Shown: positions 8,731 through 18,728 of the stretch, piece by piece | Position numbering within the stretch: position 1 is the stretch's first letter | How the letters are laid out: the number at the start of each line of letters is the position of its first letter | Assembly: GCA_028715725.1 (NCBI GenBank) | Contig: JAQURG010000012.1 | Span: 35,764 to 82,006 of the forward strand | Reading direction: 5' to 3' | DNA: 46,243 nucleotides | Source: Methylococcales bacterium | Lineage (GTDB): Bacteria > Pseudomonadota > Gammaproteobacteria > Methylococcales > Methylomonadaceae | Program-made: the position numbers and the translations under genes | The notes under the pieces: generated by a model | Told to the model about the DNA's origin: nothing | The model's database searches: none | What the model saw: the letters and a program-made list of their open reading frames with translations, nothing else

Positions 8731-9153
8731 ATGTGTAATAAAGTTATTCAGGTAGAGGTTATCATCCCGACACAGACCAAATATCTGGATTTGATAGGTA
8801 GTATTGGTGAGCATATAGCAAAAGATCTTGAGGACTTCTCCGGAGACAGGGAAGCTCTGGCTTACCATTTAAATCTGGTGTTAACTGAAGCAACGACTAA
8901 TGCCATTAAACATGCATCATCCGCAATGCAGAAAGACACTGTCAAAATAACCATTCATATTCATGATAATGAGCTGAATATCAAGGTATATGATCATGGC
9001 CAGGGCTTTAATATGGAAACAGTGCCGGTACCGGATCTGGACCAGCCCAAAGAAGGCGGGATGGGGCTTTATTTTATCAGAACATTAATGGATTCGGTAA
9101 GCTATACCAGACTTGACGATGGCAATGTCCTGGAAATTATTAAATACCTATAG
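8731..9153 (+). CDS. RsbW/SpoIIAB-type ATP-binding anti-sigma kinase
   Basis: The 140-residue protein is a single GHKL ATPase domain of the anti-sigma class. The N box is LNLVLTEATTNAIKHA (about 48-63), the G1 box VYDHGQGFN, and the G2-like box KEGGMGLYFIRTLMD. GAGGTTGCAT supplies the ribosome-binding site for the ATG at 8731; an in-frame TTG two codons upstream is less likely. The expected role is to bind and phosphorylate the STAS protein encoded just upstream and to hold an unidentified sigma factor or other target. Confidence 0.88.
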   Translation: MCNKVIQVEVIIPTQTKYLDLIGSIGEHIAKDLEDFSGDREALAYHLNLVLTEATTNAIKHASSAMQKDTVKITIHIHDNELNIKVYDHGQGFNMETVPVPDLDQPKEGGMGLYFIRTLMDSVSYTRLDDGNVLEIIKYL

Positions 9154-9309
9154 CTCTGCCAGCCAAATTTCTGTCGCAAAAGGGAAGAGTTCAGGATATG
9201 TTTATTTTCTTTTTTATCAATTCCTCATGGCAAGCAGTTGGGCTGCTTTAATGAAGGTTCAAATCCTGACCACAAGATAATTTAAACGCTAAATAAACCG
9301 GATACACAA

Positions 9310-12300
9310 TTGAATAAAGTCACCATTTCCTGGGCAGTTTCTTTACGGCAAATTATTGAACGGGCTTTAGGCAAGGAAGCCGGAAAACAGTTATGGGAAA
9401 AATATGAGTCCTCTTTTCCGGTTGGCTATCAGGCCCTGGTATCTCCGCGTTATGCCGTCAAGGATATATTGCAGCTTGAACAATTAGACAGTTCAAACCA
9501 GCGCATCGGCTTACTTAAGCCTTATCAGAACATGGATCATTATCGGCTGCACTTTTACAGTCAATACGAAGGTTATCTGGATGACTATATTCCGATTCTG
9601 GAAAATATGCATTTAAGAGTAATGGACCAGGTACAGTTTGCTTTTACTGTCGATGGAAAAAGGCAATTTATTCGAAGTTTCACTATTAAAACAGCAACTG
9701 ATAATGGTGCGGCGTTATATAGGGTTAGCAGACCTCTACTTGAAACCATTCAGGTCATACTGAATCGAAAAATTGAAAATGATGCTCTAAATAAGCTCCT
9801 GATTCTGACTGGAATGGCGTGGCAAGAAATCGATGTGCTCAGGGCTTATCGTAATTATTATTTACAACTGGCCTATCAGACTACTCAAGCCAGTATTCAC
9901 TGCGCCTTGATTAATAATTCGCAGGTCGCGCTTTATTTATTCAATTACTTCGAAGCCCGTTTCAGGCCGAATCCGGATTGGGATGATCCGGTTATCAGAG
10001 AAGAAGAAATCCTGTTTCCCTTCCGTTTGCAATTGCTGGAGAGCATGGCTTCAGTTTCCGATATTAATGATGACAAAATATTGCGCACCCTGTTTAACCT
10101 GATCGACGCCACAATGCGCAGCAGTTTTCATTTGCGCAAGGATGGGGAAGATTATTTTGTCGCCTTCAAGATCAACAGCCTGGGCGTTATCGATATGCCG
10201 GCTCCCAAACCGCAAAATGAAATTTATGTTCACGCAATGGATATGGAAGGGATTCATCTGCGCGCCGGCAAAATTTCACGGGGTGGAATACGCTGGTCTG
10301 ACCGTCCTGATGATTTCAGAACTGAAATACTGGGACTCATGCAAACCCAGATCAGTAAAAACGCCCTCATTATTCCGACCGGAGCCAAGGGCGGTTTTGT
10401 ATTGAAAAAAAACAGCATAAAGCCTGATTTCAAATCGGCCGGGAAAAAGGCCTACATCACGCTGATACGCGGCTTGCTTGACTTGACGGATAACTATAAT
10501 GACGACAAGGTCATCCGGCTGCAAAACATCGTGAGCTTTGATGATCCCGATCCTTATTTGGTGGTTGCCGCTGATAAGGGAACAGCGCAATTTTCGGATA
10601 TTGCCAATACAATATCCGCCGACTATCAATTCTGGCTGGCCGATGCCTTTGCCAGCGGCGGCTCGCATGGCTATGACCATAAGGCATTGGGCATTACCGC
10701 CCGCGGGGCCTGGAAGTGTGTGCAGCGCCATTTTCGTGAAACAGGCAAGGATATACAAAATACAGCCTTCACTGTGGTCGGTATCGGCAGTATGGACGGC
10801 GATGTATTTGGCAATGGCATGCTATTGTCGCCCTATATTCGCTTATTAGCCGCTTTTAGCGGTCAGCACATCTTTATTGATCCAGATCCTTTTAATAGTG
10901 ACGCTCCATTTAATGAACGCAAGCGTTTGTTTGATTTACCGGGATCAAGCTGGAATGATTATGACCGATCGCTTATTTCTAAAGGCGGCGGTGTTTATCT
11001 GCGATCAGATAAAGATATTCCGGTTTCTCCCGAGTTGAGAAAATGGCTGGGCATTCGCTATAAGTCCCTGGACGGAGAATCCCTGATACGTTACCTGTTA
11101 ACTGCGCCGGTGGAATTATTATGGCTGGGCGGTATCGGCACGTACATAAAAGCCAGTACAGAAAAGCACGAAGAGGTGGGCGACAGAAGCAATGATAATG
11201 TGCGAGTGGACGCTGTCAATCTGGGCGCTCGGGTTGTCGGCGAGGGTGCAAATCTGGGGTTTACCCAAAAAGCGCGTATCGAATACAGCTTGCGCGGAGG
11301 CCTTATCAATACTGACGCAGTCGATAACTCGGCGGGCGTCGATACCTCTGATCATGAGGTTAATTTAAAAATCTTGCTGACACGCTTGCAAAAGAAAAAG
11401 ATTATTGCTGACTATCAACCGTTATTTATCAGCATGACGGATGAGGTTTGCCGGCAGGTATTGGCCAATAATTACGCGCAGAGCCTGTGTTTATCAATGG
11501 ATCAACTGCGTAGCACGGAAAATTCAGCGGTTTTTTTACAATTAGCCGAATATCTGGAAGCCGTTGGTTTTCTTGATCAAACAGTTGAATCGTTTCCGCC
11601 GGGAAAAATTATTTTATCCCGTCCCGGCCAGACAATAACGCGCCCTGAGCTTGCTGTATTGATGGCTGCCGGCAAAAGGTATCTGACTCAGCAAATACAG
11701 GAGCAGACCGCTTTGCTGCATGATGAATGTTGTGAGTGTTATTTGCGGGATTATTTTCCCGCTCGGATTGTTGAGCAATATGGAGATTATCTTTCTAGTC
11801 ATCCGTTGGCCACTGAAATTAAAGCCACCATCGTCAGCAATAAAATAATCAACCAGGCCGGTTGCGCTTTTTTAAGTCTGAATAACGACAGTAACAGCCC
11901 CCATATACTTGATCATGTTGGATGCTATCTGACTTTTGACCGTGTTTTAAAGGGCGATAGGCTCCGGCAAATGATTTATGCTCTGGATAATAAGGTAGCG
12001 GCGGACAAGCAATATCTATTATTGATACAACTGGAGAGAATGTTGGCCGGTTTTTGCCGCTGGGCTTTATTACACAAAAAGAAAATTCGTCCGGACGCTC
12101 AGACCATCGATTGCTATAGCCGCTATTTGAAGGATTATGAAGCTTATTTTAAACAGCAAGATAACATTTATTATAAAAAACAAGTGGAGACCTACCAGCA
12201 GGACGGTATTCCAGGCGAGGTTGCCCAAAGGGTGGCATTTATTTCCACCCTGAATAATTTTCTGTTTATCGTTTCATTATCTGCTGAAACTTCAGCGGGT

Positions 12301-12639
12301 TTTATCACTGTTCAGAACCTGTTTAATGAAGTCACCCATTATCTGGGGCTATATGAAATCTATGAGCAATTGGCCAGAATGCCGGGTCATGATTATTGGG
12401 AAAGAAAAGTTTCGACGGATATACAGGTGGATATGAAACGCATCACAGGCATATTAATTAAAAATATTTTAAGCAAGCTGTCAACCTGTGACGATTATTT
12501 TGATTTGCCCTCCGAGAAGCAGAAAATCAATCGTTACCGACACATCTACCAGCAAGTCAATATTGCATTGCCATTAAACTTATTGCCCTACATTGCTTTA
12601 ACTAAAGAATTAGGCAAACTGGTCGATGATGATTTTTAG
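9310..12639 (+). CDS. NAD-specific glutamate dehydrogenase, short large-type form
   Basis: The product belongs to the large NAD-GDH family (glutamate + NAD+ to 2-oxoglutarate + ammonia + NADH). Core motifs are RAGKISRGGIRWSDRPDDFR, LIIPTGAKGGFVLK (catalytic-lysine region), GSHGYDHKALGITARGAWK, TVVGIGSMDGDVFGNGML and VGEGANLGFTQKARI. At 1,109 residues it is about 500 shorter than the usual 1,600-residue enzymes and lacks most of the N-terminal ACT-like regulatory part. An in-frame stop at 9283 and the only nearby start, TTG 9310, show that the missing part is not just upstream in frame. The start has no strong ribosome-binding site; ATG 9532 is an alternative. The catalytic core appears complete. 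Confidence 0.88.
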   Translation: MNKVTISWAVSLRQIIERALGKEAGKQLWEKYESSFPVGYQALVSPRYAVKDILQLEQLDSSNQRIGLLKPYQNMDHYRLHFYSQYEGYLDDYIPILENMHLRVMDQVQFAFTVDGKRQFIRSFTIKTATDNGAALYRVSRPLLETIQVILNRKIENDALNKLLILTGMAWQEIDVLRAYRNYYLQLAYQTTQASIHCALINNSQVALYLFNYFEARFRPNPDWDDPVIREEEILFPFRLQLLESMASVSDINDDKILRTLFNLIDATMRSSFHLRKDGEDYFVAFKINSLGVIDMPAPKPQNEIYVHAMDMEGIHLRAGKISRGGIRWSDRPDDFRTEILGLMQTQISKNALIIPTGAKGGFVLKKNSIKPDFKSAGKKAYITLIRGLLDLTDNYNDDKVIRLQNIVSFDDPDPYLVVAADKGTAQFSDIANTISADYQFWLADAFASGGSHGYDHKALGITARGAWKCVQRHFRETGKDIQNTAFTVVGIGSMDGDVFGNGMLLSPYIRLLAAFSGQHIFIDPDPFNSDAPFNERKRLFDLPGSSWNDYDRSLISKGGGVYLRSDKDIPVSPELRKWLGIRYKSLDGESLIRYLLTAPVELLWLGGIGTYIKASTEKHEEVGDRSNDNVRVDAVNLGARVVGEGANLGFTQKARIEYSLRGGLINTDAVDNSAGVDTSDHEVNLKILLTRLQKKKIIADYQPLFISMTDEVCRQVLANNYAQSLCLSMDQLRSTENSAVFLQLAEYLEAVGFLDQTVESFPPGKIILSRPGQTITRPELAVLMAAGKRYLTQQIQEQTALLHDECCECYLRDYFPARIVEQYGDYLSSHPLATEIKATIVSNKIINQAGCAFLSLNNDSNSPHILDHVGCYLTFDRVLKGDRLRQMIYALDNKVAADKQYLLLIQLERMLAGFCRWALLHKKKIRPDAQTIDCYSRYLKDYEAYFKQQDNIYYKKQVETYQQDGIPGEVAQRVAFISTLNNFLFIVSLSAETSAGFITVQNLFNEVTHYLGLYEIYEQLARMPGHDYWERKVSTDIQVDMKRITGILIKNILSKLSTCDDYFDLPSEKQKINRYRHIYQQVNIALPLNLLPYIALTKELGKLVDDDF

Positions 12640-12996
12640 TTATGGCCCTTATACGGTGCCTGGTTCAGAAACGCGAGCTATTTAGCCGGCACTGTCTGCA
12701 TTGATTTGGCTGCGTTGAATACAATACGTAGAATGAGAGGCGGCGGTAGCCCGCTTGCTAGAGTTGTTGCGCGACTGTTCGATACAACAGATCAAAAAGC
12801 TGAAGAAGGCAGGCTTGAACAAAATAGCTATACTGTAGGCTGCTGCCAATGCCGGCAGCCTTCGTTTTGCTGAACCGGTCTTAAATATCGAACTTGCAGC
12901 ATGCGATGGTTTGCTTATATTCGATGAATGAATAGTGGAAGATCTAAAAGCCGAATTCCAGGAAGTATTCCAGATAATCTCACAACAGGGCATGTC
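12640..12996. other. Intergenic region before the c-di-GMP genes
   Basis: These 357 bases hold no convincing gene. A 7-bp hairpin (AGGCTGC 12837-12843 with GCAGCCT 12855-12861) is followed by TCGTTTTG and may be a terminator. A minus-strand frame covers the region but resembles nothing. Confidence 0.5.
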
Positions 12997-15141
12997 ATGA
13001 ATGAACCATTACCTGCGCGCAGTCTGATTCTGATAATTGACGATGACGAAATATTGCATTTAATGATGCATCACATTCTGGAGCGAGAAGGTTTTAAGGT
13101 TCTTTACGCCTCTAGCGGTATTGAAGGTATTGAAACAATTAAAAATCAGGAGCCGGAATTGGTATTTCTGGACGTCATGATGCCGGAAATGGATGGTTTT
13201 CATTGTCTGCAAGTGATACGTGCAATTCCCGGCATGCAATTACTGCCAATTGTAATGCTTACCGGTCTTGACGATAATGATTCAATCAATCATTCTTTTG
13301 AATTAGGCGCAACCGATTTTATCGCCAAACCGATCAACTGGCCGATTTTACCGCATCGCCTGCGTTATCTTTTACGCGCGAGTTCGGCTCTGAATCAGCT
13401 TGAAAAAAGTGAAGCCGAATTACGTACTGCTCAGAAAATTGCCCATCTCGGCAGTTGGAACTGGACGGTTGCAAGCGACAAAATGGAATGGTCGGATGAA
13501 GTCTTCAATGTACTGGATGTGGATTCGGATGATTTTCAGGGTCGCCGCCTTGATTTATACAAAAACCTGCAAAGTTTCGATGTGGATAAGCTGCATGAGC
13601 TCATCGAAAACTGTGTCAGAAACAAACAGAACTTCCATCTGCAACTACATATATATCGTGCTAATGGTTCCGACCAAATAGTGCTTATGCGAGGCGAGCC
13701 GCTTATCAGCGGTCATCATGTGACGCACGTTCAAGGCACTGTACAGGATATTACCGATCGTCACCGCGTTGAGGAGCAAATACGTTTTCTTTCTTTCTAT
13801 GACCCATTGACCGGCCTTCCTAACCGCAAGCTCTTCAAAGAAATTCTTGGCCAGGCCATAGCCTACTGTAATCGCTACAAAGCCATACTGTCGGCGCTGT
13901 TTATCAGTATCGATCGCTTCGAGCGTATTAACGAAAACCTGGGAACGAGTGTGGGTGACCGGGTAGTCAAAATGTTTGCCGATCGGCTCGTCACTCATGT
14001 GCGAGACTGCGACTATGTTGCGGTTAACGCCGACCCCGATGCTTACGAACTGCCGGTATCGAAGCTGGGAGGTAATGAATTTACTGTATTGCTGAATCAC
14101 ATTCACGACACCCCTGACAGCGTTAAGGTTGCAAAGCGCATTTTTCAGGTTATGTCGGAACCGTTCAATATTGGAGAACAGGAAATTTTTCTGGGCATCA
14201 ACGTCGGCATCGCAGTCTATCCCGGAGACGGTACTGATGAAGACAGTTTCATCAAAAACGCCGAATTTGCGATGAGTCATGCCAAGCAACAGGGGCAGGA
14301 CACCTACCAGTTTTTTAACAAGTCGTTCAATGCCGCCGCAGTGCATAAGCTATCGATGGAAAACAATCTGCGCCATGCTATCGAACGCAATCAGCTGATT
14401 GTTTACTATCAGCCGAAAATTAACATGCAGAAAAAATGCGTCATTGGTTGTGAAGCATTGTTACGTTGGCAACATCCTGAATTCGGTTTGGTGCCTCCGT
14501 CGGAGTTTATCCCGATTGCCGAAGACTCCGGATTGATTATCGACATCAGCAATTGGGTGCTGGAAGCCGCCTGCAAACAAATGCGCCTCTGGCGACAACA
14601 AGGCCTGAAGCCGTTGGTAACAGCAGTTAACGTGTCGGCCAGTCAGTTTCGCCAAAGCGATTTTGTGGCGCAGATTGATAAATTGCTTACGAGGATGGAC
14701 CTGGCCCCAAAATACCTCAAACTGGAGCTGACGGAAAGCATTCTTTTGGGACATATTGAGGATACACTGGCGTCTTTGCGAGAATTTCGTGCTTTAGGTG
14801 TTCAGATCAGTATTGATGATTTCGGTACCGGTTATTCATCGTTGGCTTACCTGAAAAAACTGCCTATTTCCGAGCTTAAAATTGATCGTTCCTTTATTCA
14901 GGATATTCCTTATAATGAAGATGATATGGCCATTACTACAGCCATTTTGGCACTGGCTAAATCGCTGTCGTTGGAGGTCGTAGCGGAAGGTGTTGAACAT
15001 GAAGAACAGGCTGCGTTTTTGATGCAGCAAGGTTGTGAAATCGCCCAGGGCTTTTTGTACAGCAAGCCTGTTCCTGCTGCCGAGTTTGTAGCGTTTGTGG
15101 AGCAATTTGGTGGGGTAGTCAGACAAGCAAACAAATTATGA
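12997..15141 (+). CDS. REC-PAS-GGDEF-EAL protein, probable c-di-GMP phosphodiesterase
   Basis: The 714-residue protein has a receiver domain (IIDDDE, phospho-acceptor LVFLDVMMPEMDGF), a PAS domain (about 150-255), a GGDEF domain (about 265-430) and an EAL domain (about 445-705). The cyclase signature reads GGNEF (358-362) instead of GGDEF, which should abolish or weaken synthesis. The EAL part keeps EALLRW (E486), NVSASQF, LELTES, the DDFGTG pair (D607, D608), KIDRSF and the final AEGVE and QGF motifs, so hydrolysis of c-di-GMP is expected. The ATG at 12997 is chosen over 12928 because CAGGG lies just before it and the receiver domain starts soon after. It overlaps the next gene by 4 bases (ATGA). 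Confidence 0.9.
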   Translation: MNEPLPARSLILIIDDDEILHLMMHHILEREGFKVLYASSGIEGIETIKNQEPELVFLDVMMPEMDGFHCLQVIRAIPGMQLLPIVMLTGLDDNDSINHSFELGATDFIAKPINWPILPHRLRYLLRASSALNQLEKSEAELRTAQKIAHLGSWNWTVASDKMEWSDEVFNVLDVDSDDFQGRRLDLYKNLQSFDVDKLHELIENCVRNKQNFHLQLHIYRANGSDQIVLMRGEPLISGHHVTHVQGTVQDITDRHRVEEQIRFLSFYDPLTGLPNRKLFKEILGQAIAYCNRYKAILSALFISIDRFERINENLGTSVGDRVVKMFADRLVTHVRDCDYVAVNADPDAYELPVSKLGGNEFTVLLNHIHDTPDSVKVAKRIFQVMSEPFNIGEQEIFLGINVGIAVYPGDGTDEDSFIKNAEFAMSHAKQQGQDTYQFFNKSFNAAAVHKLSMENNLRHAIERNQLIVYYQPKINMQKKCVIGCEALLRWQHPEFGLVPPSEFIPIAEDSGLIIDISNWVLEAACKQMRLWRQQGLKPLVTAVNVSASQFRQSDFVAQIDKLLTRMDLAPKYLKLELTESILLGHIEDTLASLREFRALGVQISIDDFGTGYSSLAYLKKLPISELKIDRSFIQDIPYNEDDMAITTAILALAKSLSLEVVAEGVEHEEQAAFLMQQGCEIAQGFLYSKPVPAAEFVAFVEQFGGVVRQANKL

Positions 15142-17597
15142 TCTATAAACCTCGTATTCTGGTTGTCGATGATGATGCCATGACCCGGCTTCTGGCGCGT
15201 GAATTACTGAGTAAAAATGGTTTTGAAATCATTGAAGCCGAAAATGGCCGGCAAGGGCTGGAATTATTGGCCGATGCTGATCCGGATTTGGTATTACTCG
15301 ATGTCATAATGCCCGTAATGGACGGCTTTGAGTTTTTACGCTCCCTGGACGTCGAACAGCTCAGGTCGGTACCGATTGTGATGATGACCGGTCTTGAGGA
15401 TATTCATTGCACTGAACAAGCCTATCAGCTTGGTGCAACTGACTTTATCAGTAAACCAGTGCAATGGTTGCTGCTGCCTTACCGTATTCGTTACGTATTG
15501 CGCACTCATCAGGCGAATCAATTATTGGCCAAGCAACAAAACCAGTTGCGGCAAAGCGAAGAACGTCTGCGTTTGTCTTTATCTGCGGCGAGGCAAGGAT
15601 TATGGGATTTAAATGTCCAAACCGGCCATATGATTATCAATGCCGAATACGCCACCATGCTTGGCTACGCTCCGGACGAGTATACGGCAACTATGCTGGA
15701 AAACGCATTCAGCAATCTTCATCCGGACGATCATGATCAGGTTAAAACCGCCTATCTGGGTTATCTGGCGGGTGAACTCGATGAATATCGGGTGGAATTT
15801 CGCCACCGGTGCGCCGATGGCTCCTGGCGTTGGATATTATCCATCGGCAGCATAGTCAAAAGAGACGCGCATGGTCAGCCATTGCGCATGCTGGGAACTC
15901 ATACCGATATCAATGACAGCAAGCTTGCAGGAGAAAAGCTGCATCAACTGGCAAAGGTTTTTGACAATAGCGGGGAGGGCATTATTCTTTGTGATGCGGA
16001 TACTCGCATTCTTTCCAGTAATCAGGCATTTACCAATATTACCGGTTATTTGGCTAGCGAAGTGCACAATAAAACCCCTTGTATTTTATCTTCACAGCTC
16101 CAGGATCAGAGTTTTTATGAGCGCATGTGGCGAGCTATCGGGGAAAACGGTTATTGGCAAGGTGAAATCTGGGATAAACGTAAAAACGGCGAGGCCTATT
16201 CGGCTTTGCTGGGTATTTCGACAATCCGCAATAATCAGGGAGCCATTACTCATTACATCGGGATTTTTTCGGACATTACCGAACGTAAAGCCGCCGAGGC
16301 CAAAATTGAATATCTGGCCCGACATGACCCACTGACCAATCTGCCTAACCGAACCTTACTGCTCGACCGGTTTGACCAAGCCATGGCGTATGCAATGCGC
16401 AATAATACGTTGGTGGCATTACTTTTTCTTGATTTGGACCGGTTCAAACACATCAATGACACTATGGGGCATGATATTGGGGACCGTTTGTTGCAGAAAG
16501 TCGCCGAACGTTTAAGCCAGTGCGTACGTGAAGTGGACACCGTATGTCGACAAGGGGGCGATGAATTCATCATTATTCTCACCGATCTGCCGGAGATCGA
16601 GACAGCTACACAAATTGCTTTGAAAATCCTTGATTACCTGCATCAACCTATCGCTCTCGAAGGCGTGACTATTTCCGTCTCGTTCAGCATCGGCATTAGC
16701 CTGTTTCCCAATGACGACACAAGCTTTCATAGTTTGCTCAATAAAGCCGATACCGCTATGTATGTTGCCAAAAAAGAAGGCCGCAATACCTTCAGGTTTT
16801 TTTCCCATGAAATGAATCTGGCCTCATTCGAACGTATTATTATCGAGAACGGTTTACGGATAGCCCTGGAAAAAAAGGAATTTCAACTATTTTATCAGCC
16901 CTTTTATTCATTGCGGGACGGCCAAATTATTGGTGCCGAAGCATTGCTGCGCTGGCAACCCGGCAATAGCACGAGCATACCTCCGAGTAAATTTATTCCT
17001 GTTGCCGAAAATAACGGCCTGATCGTGCCGATCGGAAATTGGGCATTACAGCAAGCTTGCCTGCAAAATCGGCTTTGGTGTGATGCGGGTCTAAAATTGT
17101 TAATCACCGTTAATATCTCCGCCATGCAATTTAAGCGTGGCGATCTGGTTGAATCAGTGAAATCTGCTTTGGAAATATCCGGTTTGGAGCCGCAGTATCT
17201 GGAGCTTGAAATAACTGAATCAGTATTAATTTTTGATGCCGATGCCGCGCTTGACGTTATCCAGGAACTCAAGACATTAGGCGTCAGCTTTGCGATAGAT
17301 AATTTTGGCACAGGTTATTCATCGCTGAGTTACCTCAAGCAATTCGCAGTTAATAAACTAAAGATCGACCAATCTTTTGTTAAAGCGCTCAGCTCCGGTA
17401 AAAGCCAGGACACTGCGATTGCCAAAGCCATAATCCAGCTGGGTCAAACCCTCGGGCTACAGACTTTAGCCGAAGGCGTGGAAACCAGCCAACAGGCTGA
17501 ACAAATGGCAGACCTGGGCTGTGAAAACGGACAAGGCTTCTTCTGGCATGAGCCGATGCCGGCGAAAGATTTTGAAGCTTTATTCAAACATAACTGA
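15138..17597 (+). CDS. REC-PAS-PAS-GGDEF-EAL protein, probable diguanylate cyclase
   Basis: The 819-residue protein is arranged as receiver (VVDDDAMTRLLARELL, LVLLDVIMPVMDGF), two PAS domains (about 145-270 and 275-395), GGDEF (about 400-560) and EAL (about 575-815). The cyclase signature is intact (RQGGDEF, residues 473-477). In the EAL part EALLRW (E601), NISAMQF, LEITES and KIDQSF are present, but the usual DDFGTG reads DNFGTG (D721, N722), losing one of two acidic metal ligands. I therefore expect net c-di-GMP synthesis, opposite to its upstream neighbour. The ATGA overlap implies translational coupling and one operon. No histidine kinase is next to them. Confidence 0.9.
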   Translation: MIYKPRILVVDDDAMTRLLARELLSKNGFEIIEAENGRQGLELLADADPDLVLLDVIMPVMDGFEFLRSLDVEQLRSVPIVMMTGLEDIHCTEQAYQLGATDFISKPVQWLLLPYRIRYVLRTHQANQLLAKQQNQLRQSEERLRLSLSAARQGLWDLNVQTGHMIINAEYATMLGYAPDEYTATMLENAFSNLHPDDHDQVKTAYLGYLAGELDEYRVEFRHRCADGSWRWILSIGSIVKRDAHGQPLRMLGTHTDINDSKLAGEKLHQLAKVFDNSGEGIILCDADTRILSSNQAFTNITGYLASEVHNKTPCILSSQLQDQSFYERMWRAIGENGYWQGEIWDKRKNGEAYSALLGISTIRNNQGAITHYIGIFSDITERKAAEAKIEYLARHDPLTNLPNRTLLLDRFDQAMAYAMRNNTLVALLFLDLDRFKHINDTMGHDIGDRLLQKVAERLSQCVREVDTVCRQGGDEFIIILTDLPEIETATQIALKILDYLHQPIALEGVTISVSFSIGISLFPNDDTSFHSLLNKADTAMYVAKKEGRNTFRFFSHEMNLASFERIIIENGLRIALEKKEFQLFYQPFYSLRDGQIIGAEALLRWQPGNSTSIPPSKFIPVAENNGLIVPIGNWALQQACLQNRLWCDAGLKLLITVNISAMQFKRGDLVESVKSALEISGLEPQYLELEITESVLIFDADAALDVIQELKTLGVSFAIDNFGTGYSSLSYLKQFAVNKLKIDQSFVKALSSGKSQDTAIAKAIIQLGQTLGLQTLAEGVETSQQAEQMADLGCENGQGFFWHEPMPAKDFEALFKHN

Positions 17598-17796
17598 GCC
17601 GGCATCGACCTCATATTAATCACGCAGGTTATACGGAATCTGCAACCTGGCAAAGAAAGCAACAGATAAGGTCTAGGTACCGAATAATCTCTTTTAGTCC
17701 TCAAATATAATGCTGCGGCCCTTGCTCTTGTTTTTATATGGCTAAGGCACGATTGATGAATCTTGCATTCCTTGGTAAATAGACTAACATCGGGCT

Positions 17797-17810
17797 GTGC
17801 AGAAATGCAC
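17797..17810 (+). promoter_or_regulatory. Small GAAA-loop hairpin in the 5' leader
   Basis: GTGCA and TGCAC pair around a GAAA tetraloop 36 bases before the ATG of the GlcG/HbpS-like gene. It is a compact, stable element, possibly affecting mRNA stability or ribosome access. Role unknown. Confidence 0.3.
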
Positions 17811-17845
17811 GAACCATATAAGAAAAACATCAAGGGGAACCAGAA

Positions 17846-18652
17846 ATGAAAAGAATAAAAAAAATAGCTGTTAACGTACTGAAGGCCATTGTAATTTCAA
17901 CCGCAAGCCAGGCAGCTATGGCCACTTGCGATGAAATTATAGCGGCATATACACCGGTTGCACCGGTGGTTTTTGCAGTAGTAGGCGCTCCCGATAATGG
18001 CGGTTATGGCCTGCCTATGTGGGTAGCCGCTGTAGATGAGACGGGCAAAGTCTGTGGAATAATCAATACCGGCGGATCGGGGGCCGCTATTGGCAATAAA
18101 TCATGGCTGGGCAGCCGGGTCATCTCCATCCAGAAAGCAACGACCGCCAATGCTTTCAGCCTGGATATATTTTCAATTTCCACGGCTAATCTGTATGGGC
18201 TGACTCAGCCTGGCGGAAGCTTGTTCGGTTTGGAGCATAGCAATCCAGTGGATGCCAGTATCGTCTATTTAGGCAGCCCTGATACTTATGGCACCGGACT
18301 TGATCCGTTAGTAGGCAAACGAGTCGGCGGCATCAATGTCTTCGGCGGCGGCCTGGGGCTTTACAACAGTCAAGGTATAAAAGTTGGCGCAATCGGCGTT
18401 TCAGGCGATACCTCCTGCACAGACCATGCCGTAGCCTGGAAGATACGTCATGTATTGGGCATGGATCATGTTCCCGGCGGTTTTGTATCCGGTTATACAC
18501 CCGTGCCTTCTTTTGCCGTGCTGGGTGATGAAATGATCATCGGCTCAGGTAATGTCGCCAACACCTACAAACAGGTCAGCTGCGCCCATAATAAAATTAA
18601 TAATCCAACCCCGGGGGCAGAAACGGGCGTAATTATCGAATTACCGGTGTAA
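17846..18652 (+). CDS. Secreted GlcG/HbpS-family (DUF336) protein
   Basis: The 268-residue protein has a signal peptide ending near QAAMA (residue 27). The body shows HbpS/GlcG features: WVAAVDETGKVCGI, an inner KATTANAFSL helix, LFGLEHSNP, a Gly-rich VGGINVFGGGLGLY turn and KVGAIGVSGDTSCTDHAVA. Some members of this family bind heme or serve in redox sensing; GlcG itself has no settled role. It is longer than the typical 140 residues because of insertions and the C-terminal extension, which holds Cys and His residues (GMDHVPGG, SCAHNK). AAGGGGAACCAGAA is a good ribosome-binding site. A HEAT-repeat gene follows. Confidence 0.8.
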   Translation: MKRIKKIAVNVLKAIVISTASQAAMATCDEIIAAYTPVAPVVFAVVGAPDNGGYGLPMWVAAVDETGKVCGIINTGGSGAAIGNKSWLGSRVISIQKATTANAFSLDIFSISTANLYGLTQPGGSLFGLEHSNPVDASIVYLGSPDTYGTGLDPLVGKRVGGINVFGGGLGLYNSQGIKVGAIGVSGDTSCTDHAVAWKIRHVLGMDHVPGGFVSGYTPVPSFAVLGDEMIIGSGNVANTYKQVSCAHNKINNPTPGAETGVIIELPV

Positions 18653-18677
18653 TTTCGAATAAAGATGTATTTTTATC

Positions 18678-18707
18678 GCACACCTGTACATTTATTTGCA
18701 GGTGTGC
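18678..18707 (+). terminator. 9-bp hairpin after the HbpS-like gene
   Basis: GCACACCTG pairs perfectly with CAGGTGTGC around a 12-base AT-rich loop and is followed by AGTTTGTT. It may be a terminator or partial attenuator between this gene and the HEAT-repeat gene. Confidence 0.5.
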
Positions 18708-18728
18708 AGTTTGTTCAATCTGACGCCT

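Noticed and set aside
12682-12993. Minus-strand frame of 103 codons between GDH and the response regulator
   Set aside because: No recognisable family, no ribosome-binding site, overlaps a hairpin.
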